The notes under the pieces: model-generated
What the model was told of the DNA's origin: nothing
Database searches by the model: none
Seen by the model: the letters and a program-made list of their open reading frames with translations, nothing else
Made by a program: the position numbers and the translations under genes
Source: Clostridium cibarium
GTDB lineage: Bacteria > Bacillota > Clostridia > Clostridiales > Clostridiaceae
DNA: 64,000 bases
Assembly: GCF_014836335.1 (NCBI RefSeq)
Contig: NZ_JACSRA010000008.1
Span: 1 to 64,000 of the forward strand
Direction: 5' to 3'
Shown here: piece by piece, positions 9,419 through 18,452 of the stretch
Layout: each line of letters opens with the position of its first letter
Position numbering within the stretch: position 1 is the first letter of the stretch

Positions 9419-10222
9419 TCAAATTTCTGCCTCACTTTCCCTAGTTTCATAGTCCGTTCCAATATGGAACAAATCGTCTATTTCTTTACCATATTTCTCT
9501 CTTAATTTCAAAAGATAAATATCATTATGAATGTGTTCTGACATTATTTTTATCATAAGAGGGTTATTTGTAACTGTTCCAATCCATTTTTCTTGATTTT
9601 TGCTTGCATCAGCTACAAGAACTATTGTCTGATCCACTACCACCATTAATCTAGATGGAACATGCCCCTCCCTCATTTTCCTCATATGACTATAAAATTC
9701 AACTTTTTTTATAGTCATACCTATATCATAGAATGAGAAGGTAACAACACGTATTCCTCTATCCGTAAGCTTTCTAATATCCTCAGTTAGATATTCAAGG
9801 TCAAAATCTGAATTTAAATAAACTTCTCTTTGTGCATTAGCAATTATATCTTTCGCCTTATATAAAATGGCTTCAAATCCACTTATATTGGCAAAATGTT
9901 CTTCATATCTTGTTTCTTTAAATTCATTCAGTCCTTCTGAAACTTTTTTCGCATTGGAATCAAATTCATATTGGACTTTTTTAATTAGTACTTCTGGCTT
10001 CTCTGCTATATATAAAGCTGTACTATTAGGTATAACTTCAACCATACCCTTCATAACCATATGCTCTAATGCATTGTAAATTGATGGCCTTGAAATATTT
10101 ATTTTCTTTGCTATCTGATATGCAGACCTATTCCCACCTTCAAGTAATGCAAGATATATTTGCGATTCAAGCTTAGAAAAACCTATTTTCTCTAAATTAG
10201 TTACCAAATTATCTATTTCCAT
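9419..10222 (-). CDS. TrmB-family sugar-sensing transcriptional regulator
   Basis: 267 residues. The N-terminal winged helix (about residues 10-75) has the TrmB features FSKLESQIYLALLEGG and ISRPSIYNALEHMV; the C-terminal part is the PLD-like/sensor region typical of bacterial TrmB proteins (GFEAILYKAKDIIANAQREVYL and VVVDQTIVLVADA). Members bind sugars and repress or activate sugar genes. It is the first gene of the minus-strand series, with its own promoter at 10259-10287 overlapped by a palindrome, so autoregulation and control of all downstream genes are likely. A GGAG site stands ten bases before the ATG. Confidence 0.85.
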   Translation of the reverse strand: MEIDNLVTNLEKIGFSKLESQIYLALLEGGNRSAYQIAKKINISRPSIYNALEHMVMKGMVEVIPNSTALYIAEKPEVLIKKVQYEFDSNAKKVSEGLNEFKETRYEEHFANISGFEAILYKAKDIIANAQREVYLNSDFDLEYLTEDIRKLTDRGIRVVTFSFYDIGMTIKKVEFYSHMRKMREGHVPSRLMVVVDQTIVLVADASKNQEKWIGTVTNNPLMIKIMSEHIHNDIYLLKLREKYGKEIDDLFHIGTDYETRESEAEI

Positions 10223-10250
10223 TATCGTTCTTCTCCTAGTTGTTTATTTT

Positions 10251-10287
10251 ATACAACTATTGTATTACTATCCATATTATATTTCAA
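10251..10287 (-). promoter_or_regulatory. Promoter and putative operator of the TrmB-headed operon
   Basis: On the minus strand TTGAAA (10282-10287) and TACAAT (10259-10264) are separated by exactly 17 bases, a good sigma-A promoter. The -10 box is embedded in the inverted repeat ATACAA-CTA-TTGTAT (10251-10265), a natural place for a repressor. The regulator gene starts 37 bases downstream. Confidence 0.65.
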
Positions 10288-10368
10288 GCTTTTTCATAAA
10301 ATGTATTTTTTTTCAAAACAATAAAACCTTTAATCCTATATATTGATTAAATATACTCTCAATAAAAA

Positions 10369-10408
10369 ATACCACTAGAATAATCTTCTCAGATATTTCT
10401 AGTGGTAT
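10369..10408 (-). terminator. Terminator of the DUF6143-like gene
   Basis: Twelve-pair stem with arms ATACCACTAGAA and TTCTAGTGGTAT, followed on the minus strand by a run of six T residues. It lies between the DUF6143-like gene and the TrmB promoter and insulates them. Confidence 0.8.
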
Positions 10409-10415
10409 TGTTATT

Positions 10416-10979
10416 TTATCTACATCTATTACAAATTTTCTCTTGCCAGTATCCAAAAGCTATTCTACCTTCAGCTGCTTCTTGTGTTTCTGGAGTTGAT
10501 AAAAATACTAAGAAGTTACCTCCTTCTCCAATAATTATCTTTCCATTTTCACTTTCTACTAATGTTGTTTCTGGTAGAGCTCTCCTAACAAAAGCTTTTA
10601 TTCCTCCAGTAGGATTTCCAACAACATCAGATGCATACTCTAACTTTATCTTTGATTTTGGTGTTGGTTTAATAACTAAGTTTGTAGGAGTTACAGGCGC
10701 CTCTTTAACATCAGACACTGGCGGAGTTGCATTAAACCAAAACTGTGCACGAAAAGCTGAATTTGAAACAGCTGTTACAGTCCACACATTTACATGCAAA
10801 AGAACTCCTGATCCAATTGGATTATATAATCTAGCCCAAGCACTTGTATTTTCCCCAAAAGTTAAATTATCAGCATATCCAATAAAGTATTTACCAAGTA
10901 TAGATTCATATAGCTCAATAGGAGTACTAACATTTTCTAAAAGTGGCTCATATATATTGGAAAAAATTATATTGCTCAT
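10416..10979 (-). CDS. Small conserved clostridial protein, DUF6143-like
   Basis: 187 residues with no signal peptide or membrane segment, rich in beta strands (for example GVLLHVNVWTVTAVS and FRAQFWFNA), ending in EKICNRCR. I associate this pattern (NPIGSGV..VNVWTVT) with the DUF6143 family of Clostridia and Bacilli, whose function is unknown; the match is from memory. The start is the ATG at 10979, seven bases after GAGGGGG. It is a single-gene unit with its own terminator, next to splB, so a spore-linked role is conceivable but not shown. Confidence 0.6.
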   Translation of the reverse strand: MSNIIFSNIYEPLLENVSTPIELYESILGKYFIGYADNLTFGENTSAWARLYNPIGSGVLLHVNVWTVTAVSNSAFRAQFWFNATPPVSDVKEAPVTPTNLVIKPTPKSKIKLEYASDVVGNPTGGIKAFVRRALPETTLVESENGKIIIGEGGNFLVFLSTPETQEAAEGRIAFGYWQEKICNRCR

Positions 10980-11051
10980 CAAAAATCCCCCTCTATATTA
11001 TGATATTTTTATCATTAACATATGGTGATAATATGTTTTTGAAAATAGATA

Positions 11052-11077
11052 AGACTAAGAAGGACACCTCTTAGTCT
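11052..11077 (-). terminator. Weak terminator after splB
   Basis: Hairpin with arms AGACTAAGA and TCTTAGTCT plus inner pairs, followed on the minus strand by TTATCTATTTT. The T run is interrupted, so termination may be partial. Confidence 0.5.
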
Positions 11078-11084
11078 ACTATAG

Positions 11085-12107
11085 TTATATGATATATTTT
11101 ATTTCTTTATTAATAAATAACTCTTCTATCTCTCTTTTAAAGAATTGTTTTATTTCGCCTAAACTTTCTTCTCCATATATATATTTCCCATATCCAAATT
11201 GCCCAAATTTAAATTTGCGTTCTTCATCATTCATGGGCAAACTGCTCTCTGGAAATACTTCAAGTATTCGTTTTTTAGCTATTGTAGTATATCTATGAGA
11301 TATAACTTCAAAAGTCACTGGATAGTCTAAATCACTTGGAAGTTTCTCCTTTAATTTTAACAATAATCTATGATACTCTTCTTTCCAGTTAGGATAAATA
11401 AATACTGGTGCAATTAAATATCCCATTGGATATCCTGCCTTAGCTGCCTTTATGCTTGCTTCTATTCTCTTATCCCGAGAAGCAGTAAAATTCTCATATT
11501 CATCTATAACATAAGAAGTATTAATACTAAATCTTATTTCTGTATGTCCATTATGTTCTAACTTAAGTAGTGAATCTACATCATTATATTTTGTTACAAA
11601 TCTAAATCTAGAATTTTCATTTTTACCAAAGAACAAAATAGCTTTTTCTAACGAATGAGTGAATACTTCAACTGGTATAGGGTCAGATGTAGCTGCCCCT
11701 TCAAATATAGTTATTTCCGGCAATCTCTCATTTATATATTTTTCAGCCTGATTTAATATATCATCTATATTAACATGAACCTTTACATAAGGTTTATCTC
11801 CTAATTGTGTATTTAAATAACAATATTCGCATTGACCCATACAACCTGATACTAGTGGCAACTGATAATGAGCTGATGGCTTACATGATTGAAATTTTAA
11901 ACTCTTCTTTGTACCAACAACTAAAGTCTTTTTACCTTCTCTATATTGAGAGAATAAATCATCTCCTGGAATATTCTCTTTTAGTCTATTTGTACTTAAA
12001 TTTATAATTTCAACATTTGGCTTATCTTTAAATTTTTCAAAAATTTCCTTAGATATTTGATAATCTAATGATCCTTTTTCAAAAATAATTCTCTTAGGTT
12101 TAAACAT
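11085..12107 (-). CDS. splB: Spore photoproduct lyase
   Basis: 340 residues, the usual family length. The radical SAM cluster motif is SGCMGQCEYCYL (C89, C93, C96). The enzyme reverses the UV-induced spore photoproduct (thymine dimer) during spore germination using SAM and a 4Fe-4S cluster. The stretch corresponding to the Bacillus hydrogen-donor Cys141 reads FEGAATSDP, so that cysteine is absent; Cys75 just upstream of the cluster is present and could act instead, as I recall for another clostridial enzyme. AGGAG precedes the ATG by five bases. Its presence shows a spore former. Confidence 0.92.
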   Translation of the reverse strand: MFKPKRIIFEKGSLDYQISKEIFEKFKDKPNVEIINLSTNRLKENIPGDDLFSQYREGKKTLVVGTKKSLKFQSCKPSAHYQLPLVSGCMGQCEYCYLNTQLGDKPYVKVHVNIDDILNQAEKYINERLPEITIFEGAATSDPIPVEVFTHSLEKAILFFGKNENSRFRFVTKYNDVDSLLKLEHNGHTEIRFSINTSYVIDEYENFTASRDKRIEASIKAAKAGYPMGYLIAPVFIYPNWKEEYHRLLLKLKEKLPSDLDYPVTFEVISHRYTTIAKKRILEVFPESSLPMNDEERKFKFGQFGYGKYIYGEESLGEIKQFFKREIEELFINKEIKYII

Positions 12108-12187
12108 AATTTCTCCTTTTTATCCTTTTAGTTTTTCCTATAGAATTATTATTTACTAAAGCTTATACAATATATACTAGACTCTAG

Positions 12188-13978
12188 TTATTGATTAAAT
12201 GCTTTATAAAAATTCCCTTCTTTATTTATAATATTTTCAATTTCATTGAATGGTATTTTGAAGGTCACAACTCCTGCTGCATATGGACCTATTTCATATG
12301 GTGGAAAATATATATACAAATTATTTTCATCAATATAAAAACCTTCATCTATTTTTATACCTTTAAAAGCGTCTTTAAAAACATAATCATACTGTTTATC
12401 TGTTTTTATCATATTGTCAATAATCTTATTTATTTCCTGAATCCAATCTACTCCCCCTTCAAATAAATCTCCTAGACTGTAAAACTGTCCTGTAACTAAA
12501 TCTATACTAGGAGTCTTCTTATTTGGCATTCCATGAGCTGCATAAAAGAAATAGTAATATCCTGAAATATCAATAACTAGTAAGTCCTTCTTAAAAAAAT
12601 TCACTGAAAAATCTCCATAATAGTTGTACTTTAAAACATCATCTGGTTCAATATCTACATTATCTGTGGTACCTTCACCATCAATAGGCTTAAAATATGA
12701 CATTTTCTTTAACTTTATATTTATTTCTTTTTCTACTTTTTTATTGGATACTTCATTAACTTGTGGATAATATATTAAGTAATTTATATTGGGCTTATCT
12801 TTAATTCTTGTTACTGAATACTTATCACTAAGTTCTATAGTCTCATTAGGCTTATAAATAATTTCTCCATTTTTACTTAAATAGTATGGTAAATAATCTA
12901 TATCAGCTAGTACTATGTTATCTTTTATCTTCAATTCTCCACTACCTTCAACCCTAGGCAAATTTTTAACTATACTGCCACTATCATCTATAAAAAATGT
13001 AAACAAACTATCAGATGCATAAGCTAATCCATTTTCATAATTCCCTACCGCTAAATACTTAAAACTTGTCAATGTGTTACCAGTAACCTCTCCTATAGCG
13101 TAAATACTAGAACCAATATTAATTTCATCACCTAAAGGCATACCTAGTGCAACTTTACCTTCTTTTAAATACTTTATTTCACTATACACGGGGGTAAACA
13201 CATACTTTCCACTTAAATCAATTGCTCCATATTTGAAATTATATACTTCTTCAGTACTTACTACTGCAATTCCGCCTTCAAAACCTGTAGCTGACTTATA
13301 AACTGGCTTAATAACCACATTACCCGCCTTATCTAAATACCCATAAGGTCCACCAAAAGATTTAGAAAAAACCATTAGTCCATCACCATACTGGCTAACA
13401 TATTCATAATTATAGGTGTTGATAATTTTCCCAGCACTATCTATTAATGCATACTCACCATTCTTAACTCTAACTAAGGCTACTCCACCCTTAAACTCAT
13501 CTGCCATTAAATACTTAGTAGGTACTACCTCATTCCCATCTCTATCAATATAACCATAATAAGATTCATCTTTCTCAGTTACACTTACAACTGCTCTTCC
13601 CTCATTAAAATTCCCAATATAATTATAATTTTTCTTAGTAATTCTATTTCCTCTTTCATCCATAACGCCTACATTGCTATCTAACACATATACAGCACGA
13701 CCTTCCTCAAAAAGACTAATACTCTCATAAATGGGTTCAATTACATATTCCCCATTAGAATCTATTACTCCTGTTAAATCATTTTCCCGAACTATTGCTA
13801 TACCTAACTCATTAAAATCACTTGCCTCTTCATATTTAGGCTCTATAATAAACGTCCCATTTTCATCAATATAACCATAAACTTTTCCTGATATAATATT
13901 TTTTAAAGCTGGATATAGCCTAATTAAACCTACTCTACTTGCATCCATAATCCCATTACTTTCATCTCCTAAATTCAT
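12188..13978 (-). CDS. WG-repeat protein with C-terminal DUF3298-like domain
   Basis: 596 residues. Residues about 30-340 are a tandem array of WG-type repeats (GYIDENGTFIIEPKY, GVIDSNGEYVIEPIY, GYIDRDGNEVVPTKY, GYLDKAGNVVIKPVY and similar), each about 45-50 residues. The C-terminal 150 residues (YYFFYAAHGMPN to the IPFNEI segment) resemble the DUF3298/RsiV-type domain. It starts MNLGDESNG after GGGG and has no signal peptide or membrane anchor, although relatives of both domains are often outside the cell. WG repeats are thought to bind ligands or proteins; the function here is unknown. Confidence 0.85.
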   Translation of the reverse strand: MNLGDESNGIMDASRVGLIRLYPALKNIISGKVYGYIDENGTFIIEPKYEEASDFNELGIAIVRENDLTGVIDSNGEYVIEPIYESISLFEEGRAVYVLDSNVGVMDERGNRITKKNYNYIGNFNEGRAVVSVTEKDESYYGYIDRDGNEVVPTKYLMADEFKGGVALVRVKNGEYALIDSAGKIINTYNYEYVSQYGDGLMVFSKSFGGPYGYLDKAGNVVIKPVYKSATGFEGGIAVVSTEEVYNFKYGAIDLSGKYVFTPVYSEIKYLKEGKVALGMPLGDEINIGSSIYAIGEVTGNTLTSFKYLAVGNYENGLAYASDSLFTFFIDDSGSIVKNLPRVEGSGELKIKDNIVLADIDYLPYYLSKNGEIIYKPNETIELSDKYSVTRIKDKPNINYLIYYPQVNEVSNKKVEKEINIKLKKMSYFKPIDGEGTTDNVDIEPDDVLKYNYYGDFSVNFFKKDLLVIDISGYYYFFYAAHGMPNKKTPSIDLVTGQFYSLGDLFEGGVDWIQEINKIIDNMIKTDKQYDYVFKDAFKGIKIDEGFYIDENNLYIYFPPYEIGPYAAGVVTFKIPFNEIENIINKEGNFYKAFNQ

Positions 13979-14056
13979 AGAATACCCCTATTTTATTTAT
14001 GATTATTATAATATTATAGTTCTTTGATTATTGTTAATAGTGTTTTTAGCATATGT

Positions 14057-14087
14057 AAAAAACCGCTAATTTTTATAGCGGTTTTTT
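14057..14087. terminator. Bidirectional terminator between gabT and the WG-repeat gene
   Basis: Perfect 12-base arms AAAAAACCGCTA and TAGCGGTTTTTT with an eight-base loop; a T run follows in both orientations. On the minus strand it ends the gabT transcript. Confidence 0.85.
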
Positions 14088-14129
14088 ATATATACTATTC
14101 TAGCTTAAATGGTATATAAATATTTCTAT

Positions 14130-15470
14130 TTATATACATTCTTTAATTGATTCTTCTAGTACATCCATTCCATACTTAACTTGTTCTTCAGTCATAACTA
14201 ATGGTGGTAAAAATCTAATTACATTACCAAACAGCCCTGCATTTAAAAATATAACTCCATTCTTATAACATCTTTTAATTACTGCTTTCACAATATCTGC
14301 TGCTGGTTCTTTTGTTGTTCTGTCTTTTACAAATTCTATTCCAATCATAGAACCAAGACCTCTAACTTCACCTATAACGTCAAACTTTTCTTTCATACTA
14401 TTAAGTCTGCCAGCAATATATTCTCCAAGTTTAAGTGATTTTTCACATAAGTTTTCTTTTTCAATTTTTTCAATTACCTTAAGTGCAGCAACACACCCAA
14501 TTGGACTTCCACAGTATGTACCGCCAATTCCTCCAACACATGCAGAATCAATTATTTCTTTTTTAGCAACTACTGCACTTAGCGGAACCCCTGCTGCTAT
14601 TGACTTTGATAATGTAACAACATCTGGCTCTATGCCATAATATTCATAGGCAAACATCTTACCAGTTCTAGCAAAGCCAGCTTGTACTTCATCTACTATA
14701 AATACTATATTATTTTCATTACAAATCTTTTGCAATTCTTGCATATACTTAGTTGTTGGAACTACAAATCCACCTTCTCCTTGTAATGGCTCAACTATTA
14801 AGCAAGCTATCATATCTGGTGAAATTGTTGTTTTTAACATAGTTCTCAATTTTTTAATACATTCCTCTGCATATTCTTCAGAAGAGACTCCAAGAGGTGC
14901 TCTATATGCATATGGATAATCAAACTTATAAGTTTCTGGTGCAAATGGCCCAAATCCATTCTTATAAGGTTTATATTTACTTGTAATTGACATAGTCATA
15001 TTTGTACGTCCATGGAAAGAACCCGTTGCTGAAAGGATACCTGTCTTTTTAGTATAAGTTCTTGCTATCTTTATTGCATTCTCTAAAGCTTCTGCTCCAC
15101 TATTGGCAAACATAACTTTCTTTTCAAAATCTCCAGTTGTTATCTCTGTTAGCTTCTTAGCTAAAGTTCCATAAGATTCATATGTTACTATGTTATATCC
15201 TGGATGAATATATTTCTCTGTTTGATCTTTTATTGCTTTTACTATTTCTTCATCACAGTGTCCTGCATTTTGAACTCCAATTGCTGCTGCAAAATCTAAA
15301 AATACATTTCCATCAACATCTTTTATTAATGCACCCTTTGCTTCTGCAATAGCAATTTCAGTTGATACAGACACCCCACTAGCCACATATTTTTTTCTTT
15401 CTTCGAAAATTGCCTTTGACTTTGGTCCTGGTATTGAAGTTACCAATTTTACATTTGTTTCTTCTATCAT
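14130..15470 (-). CDS. gabT: 4-aminobutyrate aminotransferase (class III PLP aminotransferase)
   Basis: 446 residues, the normal length. Class III features are clear: the substrate-binding GAEALENAIKIARTYT segment, the Asp of FIVDEVQAGFART that contacts the PLP ring, and the PLP lysine in TLSKSIAAGVPLSAV. It transfers the amino group of GABA (or a related omega-amino acid) to 2-oxoglutarate, giving succinate semialdehyde and glutamate. A PucR-type regulator, a polar amino acid ABC transporter and an iron alcohol dehydrogenase that could reduce succinate semialdehyde lie within 7 kb on the same strand. A hairpin at 15508-15538 sits in its leader. Confidence 0.88.
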   Translation of the reverse strand: MIEETNVKLVTSIPGPKSKAIFEERKKYVASGVSVSTEIAIAEAKGALIKDVDGNVFLDFAAAIGVQNAGHCDEEIVKAIKDQTEKYIHPGYNIVTYESYGTLAKKLTEITTGDFEKKVMFANSGAEALENAIKIARTYTKKTGILSATGSFHGRTNMTMSITSKYKPYKNGFGPFAPETYKFDYPYAYRAPLGVSSEEYAEECIKKLRTMLKTTISPDMIACLIVEPLQGEGGFVVPTTKYMQELQKICNENNIVFIVDEVQAGFARTGKMFAYEYYGIEPDVVTLSKSIAAGVPLSAVVAKKEIIDSACVGGIGGTYCGSPIGCVAALKVIEKIEKENLCEKSLKLGEYIAGRLNSMKEKFDVIGEVRGLGSMIGIEFVKDRTTKEPAADIVKAVIKRCYKNGVIFLNAGLFGNVIRFLPPLVMTEEQVKYGMDVLEESIKECI

Positions 15471-15507
15471 TATTTAAGCCTCCTATCAATTAAAATTCAT
15501 AAAAATA

Positions 15508-15538
15508 GAGTCCTCATGCTTATTTACATGAATGACTC
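15508..15538 (-). terminator. Terminator-like hairpin upstream of gabT
   Basis: Interrupted stem with GAGTC/GACTC and CATG/CATG pairings, followed on the minus strand by TATTTTTAT. It may end the CapA-like transcript or attenuate gabT. It lies 38 bases before the gabT start, leaving little room for a promoter after it. Confidence 0.5.
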
Positions 15539-15662
15539 CATCGTCTAGAATTTCTTTACTTCTTAACATGCTTTTATAATAATACTTTCTATTTTTCTTT
15601 TCTATGTACAAACATCATAATATTTTTGTCCCCTTTGACCAAAGTACATATTAAAGCCTTAT

Positions 15663-16925
15663 TTATGCAAATTCATGAGGGCCTATCCCATTTGGAGCTA
15701 ATATTTTTTCCGTGTTATTTAAAGCATGTTGGATCCTATTGTAATCTGAATCTGGTATATTGAATTTTCCTCTATCATTCAACGCTTCACTTACAGGTAT
15801 CACCCTATGAATAAGCAACCCATCACTTTTGGGCTCTCTGTATACCCATGTTGGAATTACATTATACTCTTTCAATCTTACGTCCCCATCACTTACACAT
15901 AGTGTAAATTTTATTATAGTTCCATCCTCCATATCAGAATTAACATTTTCATCCTGTGTAACTCTTTCATCAGCACATTGATTGGATATAAAATTGCCTT
16001 GTGAATATACTACAAAAGTCTTTTTACCTTTACTATTAGTAATAATGCTGTATGGCTCTATTACATGTGGATGGCTTCCTAAAATAATGTCTACCCCCAA
16101 CTCGCTTAACTTTTTCGCCATACTTTCTTGAGTAGTATTTTCCCTTATTGAATACTCATCTCCCCAGTGGAGATCTACTATTATAAAGCTCACACCATCC
16201 TTTTTCATTTCTTCAATATTTGAAGCGATGCTACTATAAAATGCGTCTAACTCATCATAATTAAAAGTGTTTATAAGTCCATAAATCTGTTTTGGTATAG
16301 TAATACTATTTATAGTTCTTTGCCCATTTTCTTTCTCAGTTTCATAGGTATATGCTATTACTCCAAATTTTTGTCCACTAACCTCTTTCACTAAATATCC
16401 TTTTTCATTAGTATTGCTCCTTACCCCTATCATATCTATATTATTATTTTTTGTAACACTTAAAGTACGTAAAAAACCATTAGCACCATCATCTAAAATA
16501 TGATTATCTGCATAGTTAATTACATTAACTCCCACATTTTTAAGACTAGACAAAACTTCATCAGGACTATTAAATGTTGGATATCCTGAAAAATCATCAC
16601 CACCAAGTGTAGTTTCTAGAGTACCTATAGTTATATCTGAACCAGAAATCGTATCTTTTATATAATCAAAGCTTGGATTAAAATCATATCCATCCCTTGT
16701 TTTAGCACCTAATAATTGTTTCTCATGAAAAAGTATATTCCCTAAAGATGTTATTTTTATAGTTTCCTTAACTTCAACTTTATTTTCTGTCTCATCTACA
16801 TTGCTCTCCTGAGCAGATTTAAATTCAGCAACATCCTTTTTCCCAACATTCACAAATAATAAAACGCTAGCAATACCTACCAAAACAAGAATAGTTACTA
16901 TCTTTACACTTTTAACTTTATCCAT
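15663..16925 (-). CDS. CapA-family metallophosphatase-like protein (PgsA/CapA type)
   Basis: About 420 residues. A single N-terminal membrane anchor (about residues 6-24, VKIVTILVLVGIASVLLFVNV) places the rest outside the cell. The body carries CapA signatures: ITSLGNILFH, an ETTLGG metal-site segment, NVINYADNHILDDG, VDLHWGDEYS, ILGSHPHVIEPYS and VYSQGNFISNQ. CapA proteins take part in poly-gamma-glutamate capsule synthesis, but many homologues stand alone; no capB or capC is present here. The start is the ATG at 16925, nine bases after GGGGG; a TTG further upstream is less likely. Confidence 0.85.
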   Translation of the reverse strand: MDKVKSVKIVTILVLVGIASVLLFVNVGKKDVAEFKSAQESNVDETENKVEVKETIKITSLGNILFHEKQLLGAKTRDGYDFNPSFDYIKDTISGSDITIGTLETTLGGDDFSGYPTFNSPDEVLSSLKNVGVNVINYADNHILDDGANGFLRTLSVTKNNNIDMIGVRSNTNEKGYLVKEVSGQKFGVIAYTYETEKENGQRTINSITIPKQIYGLINTFNYDELDAFYSSIASNIEEMKKDGVSFIIVDLHWGDEYSIRENTTQESMAKKLSELGVDIILGSHPHVIEPYSIITNSKGKKTFVVYSQGNFISNQCADERVTQDENVNSDMEDGTIIKFTLCVSDGDVRLKEYNVIPTWVYREPKSDGLLIHRVIPVSEALNDRGKFNIPDSDYNRIQHALNNTEKILAPNGIGPHEFA

Positions 16926-17107
16926 TTCTATGTTCCCCCATAAATTCAATTTCTCTTTAATAATCCAAATTAAAATCTAATCATTTTGATTATATATCCA
17001 TTTCTTTATTTATTTAAATACTATGCAAGTGTATAATAAAGTTGAACTTTTTATCTTCGTAATTTTAGTTAGAACATTATTGAATTTTCTAATTGAACAA
17101 ATAAAAA

Positions 17108-17132
17108 AGCCCATCACATTTTATGATAAGCT
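17108..17132 (-). terminator. Terminator after the PucR-type regulator
   Basis: Nine-pair stem (AGCTTATCA with TGATGGGCT on the minus strand, two G.U pairs) directly followed by TTTTTTATTT. It lies just after the regulator stop. Confidence 0.75.
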
Positions 17133-17146
17133 AGTTTCTATATATA

Positions 17147-18358
17147 TTATTTTTTTAAAATTTTATTTATATATAATGCAATTTTCACCTTCATACAATC
17201 ATCAAAGTTGTGTAAATCACAATTTAAAAGTTCTTCTATTTTTTTTATTTTATATTTAAGTGTATTCCTATGTAAAAATAATTTTTCTGCTGTAATTGTA
17301 ATATTACAATTCTCATTTAAATAAGTCTCTAATATTTGTAGTAAATTATCATCACCATTACTAATTGGCCCTAAAGTATTAATAAAGTAATTTTCTAATA
17401 TACTAATATTCTTAATGCTGAAAAGTAGCCCATAAATTCCTATATCTTTATACTCTGTAATGGTCCCATCTAGCCCTTTACACTTCGCACAATTAATAGC
17501 AAGTTCTGCTTCACTTAATGATTGTTTCATCATTTTTAAATCTTTATAGGAATTTCCTATTCCTACACTTACCGAAAGTCCATCCATACGCTTTTTTAAT
17601 ACATCTTGTATCTCATTTATTGATTTTAACAATCTACTCATACAATTTTTTTCTGCTCTATTAAAAATGATAACAGAATCATCTTTATCAATAATAGGAA
17701 CTTTTAATGCATGTTTCTCTAATATATCTTGCACTATTTTTCTAAATGTTATTTTTATCTTAGATATACTTACCTCATCATCTAAATTTTTCAATTTTAA
17801 AAACCTCTCAAACCCATCGATATCTATGACACATATAAAACATTCTCCAGATAAATTATATCCAAAATACGCTGCTTTCTCTATAGCATTCCCCTCTAAT
17901 TCCCTATCTCCAAAAAGAATATTGCTTAAAAAATGAGTAAGAGAATTCTCTTCAATACGTGATAGCACAATAGCATTACTTAACTCTCTAGATACTTCAA
18001 CAAGCTTTACTTCCCAAGGTAATGTAAATAATGGTAGCTCAAGACTATCTGCAAGCTTAATTACTTCTTCTGATACATTCTTTATATATGGTCCTATATT
18101 TATAATTAGTCCTGCTCCATTTTTTTCACTGATACCCTTAATAAGATTCAATAGTATTTCTACATTATCTTTAATTCCAACACCAGTAATAATTATAATT
18201 TCTCCACCTTGTAGCCACTTGATACCATCTAATGGGTTCTCAAAACATTCAGCTACATATATCCACTCTATGCTCTTTTCTAATCCTGCCTCACCTGCAA
18301 CAAGATTAATTTTTTTTAATGAATCTAATTTAAATATATCTCTCACCGAAATTGACAT
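17147..18358 (-). CDS. PucR-type transcriptional regulator
   Basis: About 403 residues with three parts: an N-terminal PucR-like sensor domain (residues 1-120, SVRDIFKLDSLKKINLVAG), a central GGDEF-like domain (CVIDIDGF, SVSVGIGNSYKDL), and a C-terminal PucR helix-turn-helix (ITAEKLFLHRNTLKYKIKKIEELL). Relatives control purine, amino acid or GABA use. The ATG at 18358 has AAGG nine bases upstream; the ATG three codons earlier has AAGG touching it and is less likely. It lies between gabT and an amino acid ABC transporter on the same strand and is their probable regulator. Confidence 0.85.
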   Translation of the reverse strand: MSISVRDIFKLDSLKKINLVAGEAGLEKSIEWIYVAECFENPLDGIKWLQGGEIIIITGVGIKDNVEILLNLIKGISEKNGAGLIINIGPYIKNVSEEVIKLADSLELPLFTLPWEVKLVEVSRELSNAIVLSRIEENSLTHFLSNILFGDRELEGNAIEKAAYFGYNLSGECFICVIDIDGFERFLKLKNLDDEVSISKIKITFRKIVQDILEKHALKVPIIDKDDSVIIFNRAEKNCMSRLLKSINEIQDVLKKRMDGLSVSVGIGNSYKDLKMMKQSLSEAELAINCAKCKGLDGTITEYKDIGIYGLLFSIKNISILENYFINTLGPISNGDDNLLQILETYLNENCNITITAEKLFLHRNTLKYKIKKIEELLNCDLHNFDDCMKVKIALYINKILKK

Positions 18359-18452
18359 AGCATCCATCCTTATTTATGAAAATCTATTTTATTAATTATA
18401 TTTTTACCATATATTTTCTCATAAATAAAGAGAGATTTATTCTAAATATAAA

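Noticed and set aside
10402..11028. 208-residue plus-strand frame opposite the DUF6143-like gene
   Set aside because: It mirrors the minus-strand gene and lacks a ribosome site; the minus frame has GAGGGGG, a terminator and a plausible protein.
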